Origin: an uncultured Eubacteriales bacterium
GTDB lineage: Bacteria > Bacillota > Clostridia > Oscillospirales > UBA644
NCBI GenBank assembly: GCA_905207625.1
Contig: CAJLLT010000016.1
Span: 1-46,210, forward strand
Direction of reading: 5' to 3'
Length of the DNA: 46,210 nucleotides
The notes below the pieces were generated by a model. The model had not been told where the DNA came from, did no database searches, and saw only the letters and a list, made by a program, of their open reading frames with translations. Position numbers and translations under genes: made by a program. Numbering within the stretch: position 1 is the first letter of the stretch; each line of letters begins with the position of its first letter. Below are positions 41,055-46,210 of this stretch, piece after piece.

Positions 41055-42578
41055 GTGGTTTTTTTGCGTAAAAACGGGAAATTTCTTTTTGATATGATAT
41101 TTCTGACACTGTCTTCACTTGTTCTTAATCTTATCGGGATGGGGTTCCGGGTCTGGCTGTCAAAAACCGCGGGGGCTGAGGTTCTCGGAATACATCAGGT
41201 TCTGTATTCCGTATATCTCCCCGCCTGTACTCTTGCCTGTTCGGGTATAAATCTTGCCGTGACCCGGCTTGTTACCTCGTCTCAGCTGAAGGGTGAACGC
41301 CTGGGGTCGGTAATGTGGCGGTGTCTCGGATATTCCTTCGGGTTCGGTCTTCTTTCGGGAGGAGTTCTTTTTTCTCTTTCCGGATTTGCCGAGACCCATC
41401 TTCTCAAGCAACCCGGAAGCGGACTTTGCCTTCGGATACTGTCCTTCGGACTTCCTTTTCTTTCTTCCGTTTCAGCCTTTCACGGAATGTTTACGGCTTT
41501 GCGGAAAGTCGCACGCTCCGTTGCGGTTCAGATGACCGAGGATCTTTCGAAAATGGCGGTCACGGCATTCGTTCTGACTGTGTTTCTCCGGGGAAAAAGT
41601 CCTGCGGAAATGTGTATTGCGCTGGTGGTCGGTTCAGCCTGTGCCGAGACTCTCAGCTGCCTTTGCGGATTGCTTCTGTATCTTGTGGAACTGCGCCTTG
41701 ACAAGGGCCAGTCCCGGAATAGCCAGAAAGGGCTGACTCTGAGGCTTTTCGGTATAGCTCTGCCCGCCGCCGCAAGCTCGTATATCCGGTCCGCTCTTTC
41801 GGCTTTCGAAAATCTCATGATCCCCATAGGACTGCGGCGTGCAGGTATGACGGATCCTCAGATATATAGCCGTCTTGGTATTCTTCACGGAATGGTAATG
41901 CCTACGGTCATGTTTCCCTCCGTAATGCTGTCCTCCTGTTCCAGACTTCTTGTCCCGGAGTTCAGCGAGGCCTTTGAAAAGGGGGACAGGGAAGCGCTTT
42001 GCCGGAATGCTTCGAAGGTCATACGGCTGACACTGTCCTTTTCCTTTATAACCACAGCGGTCTTCATATTTTTCGCCGACAGTCTGGGGTTCATGCTTTT
42101 CGACAGCCCCGAGGCCGGACGATGGCTGCGGCTCATGTCTCCCCTGATTCCGCTGCTTTACCTCGACGGCATAATTGACGCCATGCTCAAAGGAATAAAC
42201 GAACAGCTTGCGTCTATGCGTGTCAATATCATAGATTCCGCCGTCAGTGCCGTTGCCGTTGCAGTGCTTCTTCCAGAGTACGGGTTTGAAGGCTACTTTG
42301 TGATAACCTATGTGACGTGCTGTCTTAACGCTTTTATGAGCCTGGACCGTTTCCTTCGGGTGATAAACCTCAAGCTTTCGGCTCAACGCTGTATATTTCT
42401 TCCCTGCGCCGCCGCCTTTGCCTCCGTTTCATTTATCCATACTATAATGAACGTTGCCGGAAGCGGTAATGCCGTGACGGGAATTGTCCTTTCCGTTTCC
42501 GTGTATGTCGGAATAATGGCAGTAATGGGAGGGACACTCCGAAAAAAACGACATAAAGCGGCAATGACGGAAATTTAA
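41055..42578 (+). CDS. SpoVB-like flippase (MOP/MATE superfamily)
   Basis: 507 residues with about 14 membrane helices. The N terminus carries IFLTLSSLVLNLIGMGFRVW and GAEVLGIHQVLYSVYLPACT, typical of the SpoVB/polysaccharide-synthase group, which includes stage V sporulation protein B and lipid II-type flippases. In Clostridia such genes act in spore cortex or wall building. The start is uncertain: GTG 41055 leaves only about three bases after AAGGA, while TTG 41064 has a normal nine-base spacing. No clear promoter was found upstream. It ends 86 bases before the tsaE ATG, with a separate promoter between. Confidence 0.88.
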   Translation: MVFLRKNGKFLFDMIFLTLSSLVLNLIGMGFRVWLSKTAGAEVLGIHQVLYSVYLPACTLACSGINLAVTRLVTSSQLKGERLGSVMWRCLGYSFGFGLLSGGVLFSLSGFAETHLLKQPGSGLCLRILSFGLPFLSSVSAFHGMFTALRKVARSVAVQMTEDLSKMAVTAFVLTVFLRGKSPAEMCIALVVGSACAETLSCLCGLLLYLVELRLDKGQSRNSQKGLTLRLFGIALPAAASSYIRSALSAFENLMIPIGLRRAGMTDPQIYSRLGILHGMVMPTVMFPSVMLSSCSRLLVPEFSEAFEKGDREALCRNASKVIRLTLSFSFITTAVFIFFADSLGFMLFDSPEAGRWLRLMSPLIPLLYLDGIIDAMLKGINEQLASMRVNIIDSAVSAVAVAVLLPEYGFEGYFVITYVTCCLNAFMSLDRFLRVINLKLSAQRCIFLPCAAAFASVSFIHTIMNVAGSGNAVTGIVLSVSVYVGIMAVMGGTLRKKRHKAAMTEI

Positions 42579-42600
42579 CAATTTTTTTTGTCGTAAGGGG

Positions 42601-42629
42601 TTGTTTTTTTTCGGAGGATATGTTATACT
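42601..42629 (+). promoter_or_regulatory. Promoter of the tsaE-tsaB-rpiB-upp unit
   Basis: TTGTTT (42601-42606) and TATACT (42624-42629), 17-base spacer, 35 bases before the tsaE ATG. Confidence 0.65.
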
Positions 42630-42663
42630 ATTACGTGAAAGATTTTATGACGGAGGACGGAAC

Positions 42664-43080
42664 ATGACCCGATTCGTTTCCTCTTGTCCCGAGCAGACCG
42701 AAGCTTTGGGCAGGGATTTTGTCCGTACTCTGAAAAGCGGAACTGTTGTATGCCTTAACGGCGAAATGGGGGCAGGCAAAACCGTTTTTGTCCGAGGCTG
42801 TCTCCGGGGATTAGGCTACGACGGACCGGTCACAAGTCCGACATTTGCCTTATGCAACGTCTATCAATGCGGAGACAAAACTGTTTCCCATTATGACCTG
42901 TACCGGATAAACGGTGAGGATGAACTGTTTTCGGTCGGTTTTTTTGACGACCCGAGTGACCTGATTTTTGTGGAATGGTCCCGTAACTGCGAGGGAATGC
43001 CCGATGATGCCGTGGAATTGGATTTCAGCTACGGTCAGAGCCCTTCCGAACGCATAATATCCGGGATAGCGGAAAGCTGA
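42664..43080 (+). CDS. tsaE: tRNA threonylcarbamoyladenosine biosynthesis ATPase TsaE
   Basis: 138 residues. TsaE is the ATPase partner of TsaB and TsaD in making the t6A37 modification of ANN-reading tRNAs. The P-loop is LNGEMGAGKTVFVRGCLRGL (residues about 33-52), followed by VTSPTFALCNVY, HYDLYRINGEDEL and LIFVEWSRN, all family blocks. ATG 42664 is chosen because GGAGG lies seven bases upstream and the longer reading adds unrelated residues. tsaB follows four bases after the stop, the usual gene order in Bacillota. Confidence 0.96.
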   Translation: MTRFVSSCPEQTEALGRDFVRTLKSGTVVCLNGEMGAGKTVFVRGCLRGLGYDGPVTSPTFALCNVYQCGDKTVSHYDLYRINGEDELFSVGFFDDPSDLIFVEWSRNCEGMPDDAVELDFSYGQSPSERIISGIAES

Positions 43081-43084
43081 TAAC

Positions 43085-43786
43085 ATGAATATACTCGCCT
43101 TTGACGCTTCCAGCGTCTCCTGTTCGGTTTGTGTTTCGGCAAACGGAATAACCGTAGCCGAATCGTATATGCGCTCCGGACTGACTCACAGCGCAACACT
43201 GCTGCCTTCGGTGGAAGGTGTTCTTAAAAAAGCGGGACTCGCTATGCCGGACATCGATGAGGTCTGTCTGACCGTCGGTCCAGGTTCCTTTACCGGAGTG
43301 AAGATCGGGGTAGCGACGGCAAAGGGCCTTTGTTTTGCCGGAAATATTCCTGTGGTGGGAGTCTCCACCATGGAAGCCCTTGCTTATAACGCCGGGATCC
43401 GCGACGGGCTTGTATGCCCTGTTCTCGATGCCCGCAGAAATATGTTTTATAATGCGCTGTTCCTTTTCCGGAACGGTGGAATGACGAGGCTTTGCCCGGA
43501 CAGGCAGGTGTCTTTTGACGATCTTTTTTCCGAAATAAAGGATCGGCCGGTAACCGTTATCGGTGACGGGGCGGCACTTTTTGCCGGAAAATGTGCCGAA
43601 AACGGTGTTACTGTGAATGTTCCCGATGAAAAAAGAGTTTATATCCAGGCTGAAAGCATAGTCAGAGCCGTTTCTGCCGGTTGCGGGACAAAAACCACCC
43701 CGGATGCGCTTGTCCCACTTTACCTGAGACCTTCTCAGGCTGAAAGGGAACGTGCCGAAAGACTTAAAAAGGAGCAGGAAAAATGA
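43085..43786 (+). CDS. tsaB: tRNA threonylcarbamoyladenosine biosynthesis protein TsaB
   Basis: 233 residues; a TsaD-like pseudo-ATPase that holds the t6A complex together. Typical parts are the opening NILAFDASSVSCSVCVSANG, the SGLTHSATLLPSVEGVLKKA block and the signature VGPGSFTGVKIGVATAKGL (residues about 67-85). The C-terminal LVPLYLRPSQAERERAERL is also common to the family. It lies between tsaE and rpiB, and its stop overlaps the rpiB start by ATGA. The expected rimI or tsaD genes are not next to it here. Confidence 0.96.
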   Translation: MNILAFDASSVSCSVCVSANGITVAESYMRSGLTHSATLLPSVEGVLKKAGLAMPDIDEVCLTVGPGSFTGVKIGVATAKGLCFAGNIPVVGVSTMEALAYNAGIRDGLVCPVLDARRNMFYNALFLFRNGGMTRLCPDRQVSFDDLFSEIKDRPVTVIGDGAALFAGKCAENGVTVNVPDEKRVYIQAESIVRAVSAGCGTKTTPDALVPLYLRPSQAERERAERLKKEQEK

Positions 43787-44208
43787 AAGTTGCCATAGCG
43801 TCTGACCATGCCGGGTTTCCTTTGAAACAGCATCTTGTGAAATTCCTTTCCGATAAAGGGTATGAGGTTTCCGATCTGGGAACGGACAGCACCGAAAGCT
43901 GTGACTACCCTGTGTTTGCGGACAAGCTCTGCCGGACCATCTCGGATGGCACCTGCCAACTGGGAATATTGGTTTGCGGCACCGGGATAGGTATGTCCAT
44001 GGCCGCCAATAAGCATAAAGGGATCCGCGCGGCTGTTTGTGAAAATACATTCAGTTCGGAGTTTACCCGCCGCCATAATAACGCGAATGTTCTCTGCCTG
44101 GGCGCGAGGGTCATAGGCTCCGGGCTTGCGGAAAAGATAACCGAGACGTTTCTTGAGTCCCCCTTTGAGGGCGGAAAGCATCAGCGTCGCATAGATATGT
44201 TCGACTAA
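43783..44208 (+). CDS. rpiB: Ribose-5-phosphate isomerase B
   Basis: 141-residue RpiB/LacA-type isomerase interconverting ribose- and ribulose-5-phosphate. It starts MKVAIASDHAGFPLKQHL, with the substrate-binding SDHAG motif, then DYPVFADKLC, the catalytic-cysteine loop ILVCGTGIGMSMAANK (residues about 62-77) and HNNANVLCLGARV; the C terminus HQRRIDMFD is typical. With gnd elsewhere in the window it covers two steps of the oxidative pentose pathway, and its product feeds PRPP for the downstream upp. LacAB-type galactose isomerase is a less likely alternative, since those come as pairs. Confidence 0.96.
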   Translation: MKVAIASDHAGFPLKQHLVKFLSDKGYEVSDLGTDSTESCDYPVFADKLCRTISDGTCQLGILVCGTGIGMSMAANKHKGIRAAVCENTFSSEFTRRHNNANVLCLGARVIGSGLAEKITETFLESPFEGGKHQRRIDMFD

Positions 44209-44233
44209 ATTAAATTTCATAGAGGTAAGAAAG

Positions 44234-44860
44234 ATGAACGTCCATTTTACAAATCACCCCCTTATTACCCACAAAATAACCATAATGCGTAAAGCGGAGA
44301 CCGGTTCCAAGGAATTCCGTGAACTCGTCAATGAGATCTCCATGCTCATGTGCTACGAGGTAACCAGAGATCTTCCGATGGAAGAGATCGAAATCGAGAC
44401 TCCTGTTGCAAAGACAAAGGCAAAAGTCATTGCCGGAAAGAAAATGGCGGTCGTTCCGATTCTCCGTGCCGGATTGGGCATGGTGGACGGAATAGTCAAT
44501 CTTATCCCCGCAATAAAAATCGGGCATATTGGTCTTTACCGTGATCCCGCAACCCTTGAACCCGTTGAATATTACTGCAAGCTTCCCTCCGACATTTCCG
44601 AGCGTGACGTTCTTCTTGTGGATCCCATGCTTGCCACCGGCGGTTCTGCCTGCGCCGCTATTCAGGCGCTGAAAAACCGTGGAGTGAAGAGCATAAAGAG
44701 TGTTCACCTTATCGCGGCTCCCGAGGGCGTAGAGAGGATCAATGCCGAGCATCCCGATATTGATGTTTACTGTGCGGCTCTGGATGAAAAATTGAATGAG
44801 CATGGATATATCGTGCCCGGTCTCGGCGATGCGGGAGACCGTATTTTCGGCACCAAATAG
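44234..44860 (+). CDS. upp: Uracil phosphoribosyltransferase
   Basis: 208 residues, the standard length. Salvages uracil with PRPP to UMP in the cytoplasm. Motifs: HPLITHKITIMRKAETGSKE at the N terminus, VVPILRAGLGMVDG (residues about 76-89), the PRPP loop VLLVDPMLATGGSACAAI near 124-141 and YIVPGLGDAGDRIFGTK at the end. It lies 25 bases after rpiB, has GAGGTAAG upstream, and closes the unit before a terminator. Confidence 0.98.
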   Translation: MNVHFTNHPLITHKITIMRKAETGSKEFRELVNEISMLMCYEVTRDLPMEEIEIETPVAKTKAKVIAGKKMAVVPILRAGLGMVDGIVNLIPAIKIGHIGLYRDPATLEPVEYYCKLPSDISERDVLLVDPMLATGGSACAAIQALKNRGVKSIKSVHLIAAPEGVERINAEHPDIDVYCAALDEKLNEHGYIVPGLGDAGDRIFGTK

Positions 44861-44884
44861 ATCTGCCTGTACATACAGAAAAAC

Positions 44885-44920
44885 CGCCTGCGGCTTGACC
44901 GCAGGCGTTCCTTTTGTCTT
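44885..44920 (+). terminator. Terminator after upp, possibly bidirectional
   Basis: Arms 44885-44893 and 44899-44907 (9 perfect pairs) with a 5-base loop, then TTCCTTTTGTCTTTT. It sits between upp and the convergent DUF4097 gene. Confidence 0.8.
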
Positions 44921-44921
44921 T

Positions 44922-45734
44922 TCAGTTTTTCTTTATGCTGATGTCTCCGGAGACAGAGGATGCTGTAATTTTGCAGAGTCCGTCGCCGCTTATGAGATAC
45001 TTTCCGGATTTGGTAAAGGGGAAATCCGATGTGAAATTGCCGGAGACCGAGCCTGCATTTACGCTGAAAGAGGCATTTTCCGGCAGAAAAATTTCCGTGT
45101 TGCCCGAAATGCTGTTGAATTCAATGCGTTCCGGTAAAACTTCGGACCTGAGCGTAAGATCTCCGCTCACGGAGTTGAGAGCGGCGGAGACCAGTTTTGC
45201 CGCGGAAATGCTGAGTGTGCCCGATACCGTTTCAGCTCTGACCGTATTTCCGGCGGATGATATGATATCAAGATCTCCGGATACTGTTGATATTTCGTAT
45301 TCCTTACTGTCCGCTTCAACGGAAACATCTGCGGAGACGGAGTATATCTCAATCTCATCCAAAACAGTTTCCGCGGGAAGGGTCAGGGTAAGGTCCTTGG
45401 GGAGAGTGACTTTTGAAAGACTCAGTGCTTCATTTTTTACAAATCTTATTCTCAGTGTTTCCCCGTCAAGCCACCACCGTAACTGATGCTTTTCTTCAAG
45501 AGGATCAGGTGCTGTTTCTTTTATGGCTACGCTTTCTCCGGCGGCGATAATATTTACCGAACCGCTGATCCATTCCACGTCAAGTTTCGTGATTTTGCCT
45601 GAGAATTCGGTATTTCCCACCGAGTATCTGTCCGGGTTTCTGTATTTGTATAAATTTCCGCCTTTTACCGAACAGGAGCAGAGGCAACCTGCCGCAAATA
45701 TCAGAGAAAGAAGTCCTGCCAATAATTTTTTCAT
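44922..45734 (-). CDS. DUF4097 family beta-strand repeat lipoprotein
   Basis: 270 residues. Signal KKLLAGLLSLIFAAGCLCSC with a lipobox cysteine near residue 18-20, so it is probably a surface lipoprotein. The mature part is a right-handed beta-helix-like run of S-V/I-S-G-D/N repeats (WISGSVNI, TVSGDLDI, TVSGTLSI, SVSGDLTL, SISGNTEI, SVSGNFTS, SVSGDISI), as in DUF4097 putative adhesins. ATG 45734 is chosen because AGGAGG lies seven bases upstream and the signal starts there. A consensus promoter precedes it. DUF4097 proteins often accompany envelope-stress regulators; none is seen here. Confidence 0.9.
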   Translation of the reverse strand: MKKLLAGLLSLIFAAGCLCSCSVKGGNLYKYRNPDRYSVGNTEFSGKITKLDVEWISGSVNIIAAGESVAIKETAPDPLEEKHQLRWWLDGETLRIRFVKNEALSLSKVTLPKDLTLTLPAETVLDEIEIYSVSADVSVEADSKEYEISTVSGDLDIISSAGNTVRAETVSGTLSISAAKLVSAALNSVSGDLTLRSEVLPERIEFNSISGNTEIFLPENASFSVNAGSVSGNFTSDFPFTKSGKYLISGDGLCKITASSVSGDISIKKN

Positions 45735-45821
45735 TTCTGTTCCTCCTGAATTGATTTTTTGGGATATATCCGGAAGAGGAGTTCTGGGCTTTTGCTCTTT
45801 TACAGTACGCCGTATGGCCCA

Positions 45822-45850
45822 ATTATACACCAGAGACTCGAAAAAGTCAA
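45822..45850 (-). promoter_or_regulatory. Promoter of the DUF4097 gene
   Basis: Minus strand TTGACT (45850-45845) and TATAAT (45827-45822) with a 17-base spacer. Confidence 0.8.
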
Positions 45851-45869
45851 GTAAAAATCCATGTCTGTA

Positions 45870-45907
45870 AAAAAAGTTGCCCGCTTACGCTGCAGCGCTC
45901 ACGGGCA
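45870..45907 (-). terminator. Terminator facing left with no gene behind it
   Basis: TGCCCG (45878-45883) pairs with CGGGCA (45902-45907), with an inner self-complementary CGCTGCAGCG; on the minus strand a run of seven Ts follows (complement of 45870-45876). It would end a leftward transcript coming from the right, but the sequence to the right is a rightward gene fragment. Confidence 0.65.
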
Positions 45908-45941
45908 GAAAACAAATAAAACAGGTTATAGAAGAAAAGAA

Positions 45942-45966
45942 TAAAGGAGTAAAGAATTACTCTTTA
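45942..45966. repeat. Inverted repeat beside the purB fragment
   Basis: TAAAGGAGTAA (45942-45952) pairs with TTACTCTTTA (45957-45966) with a single bulged G and a 4-base loop. It ends nine bases before the open frame of the purB fragment. Confidence 0.35.
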
Positions 45967-45974
45967 GGAAATAG

Positions 45975-46210
45975 CTTGTAAAGATCCCCGTATCGGGTCA
46001 GACATACAGCCGCAAGGTGGATGCTTTCATCCTGAATGCTCTGGCCGGCATCGGCCAGAGCTGCATGAAGTTTGCCACCGACCTGCGCCTGCTGGCCAAC
46101 TTCAAGGAGATGGAGGAGCCCTTTGAGAAGAACCAGATCGGTTCCTCTGCGATGCCCTACAAGCGCAACCCCATGCGCTGCGAGCGCATCTGCGCCCTTG
46201 CCCGTTACCT
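45975..46210 (+). pseudogene. purB: 5'-truncated adenylosuccinate lyase fragment, runs off the window
   Basis: The frame reads PVSGQTYSRKVDAFILNALA and later EEPFEKNQIGSS and AMPYKRNPMRCERI, the fumarase/aspartase-superfamily signature loop of adenylosuccinate lyase (purine synthesis). In intact enzymes this region lies well past the middle of a roughly 430-480 residue protein, yet here an in-frame stop (45972-45974) and AT-rich non-coding sequence lie directly before it. No earlier part of purB is found in any frame upstream. Codons are strongly GC-ending (CTG, AAG, GAG, GCC), unlike the rest of the window. It may be a foreign fragment left by recombination, or an assembly join between two organisms. 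The right end is cut by the window. Confidence 0.85.

Overview
The window looks like a chromosomal stretch of a Bacillota (Clostridia) bacterium, probably an uncultured gut member related to Oscillospiraceae or Lachnospiraceae. The basis is the gene families (SpoVB-type flippase, TsaE-TsaB-RpiB-Upp block, polar amino acid ABC transporter, Clostridia-type alpha/beta hydrolase), strong AGGAGG-type ribosome binding sites, consensus sigma-A promoters with 17-base spacers and a moderate G+C content. The species cannot be named from sequence alone.

Left part (1-18.7 kb). A short leftward alpha/beta hydrolase gene, apparently frameshifted in a G run, is divergent from a 17.5 kb rightward operon for a cell-surface polysaccharide. 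A consensus promoter at 1043-1071 starts the operon and a strong hairpin at 18666-18708 ends it. Its first gene is the most unusual object in the window: a tyrosine-recombinase-like protein that has lost most catalytic residues, fused in frame to a PglD/NeuD-like sugar acyltransferase domain that also seems to lack its catalytic histidine and C-terminal end. Then follow a DegT-type aminotransferase, a PIG-L deacetylase, a PglC-like initiating phosphoglycosyltransferase, an ATP-grasp ligase, four glycosyltransferases, two NodB-fold deacetylases, a TagD-like nucleotidyltransferase, a LicD phosphotransferase, a Wzy-type polymerase, a Wzx-type flippase and a bifunctional L-fucokinase/GDP-fucose pyrophosphorylase. 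Together they predict a Wzx/Wzy-built repeat unit started on an amino sugar, carrying fucose and a phosphodiester-linked group, with free or amide-modified amines.

Middle part (18.7-30.3 kb). A LysR regulator with a palindrome over its own predicted start site precedes an SLC13-type anion transporter. Next come a gene-poor stretch, an HSL-type esterase, a membrane protein with an SDR oxidoreductase, an intact stand-alone tyrosine recombinase with a 10-bp palindrome at its stop codon and a small downstream gene, a leftward membrane-anchored lipase, a tRNA-Val(CAC), a Dabb-domain protein and a leftward polar amino acid ABC transporter (binding lipoprotein, permease, ATPase).

Right part (30.3-45.9 kb). 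A GC-rich, strongly foldable intergenic stretch with its own promoter precedes a LarA-like protein, a PHP phosphoesterase, 6-phosphogluconate dehydrogenase and a PfkB sugar kinase. A leftward pair (phosphodiester glycosidase and an anchored extracytoplasmic protein) and an FAD-dependent oxidoreductase follow. Then come a secreted beta-propeller lipoprotein, a SpoVB-like flippase, the tsaE-tsaB-rpiB-upp cluster and a leftward DUF4097 lipoprotein.

The last 236 bases hold the middle of an adenylosuccinate lyase gene with no 5' part and a much more GC-rich codon choice than the rest. It lies just beyond a terminator that faces the opposite strand. This looks like a recombination or assembly junction rather than a normal gene neighbourhood.
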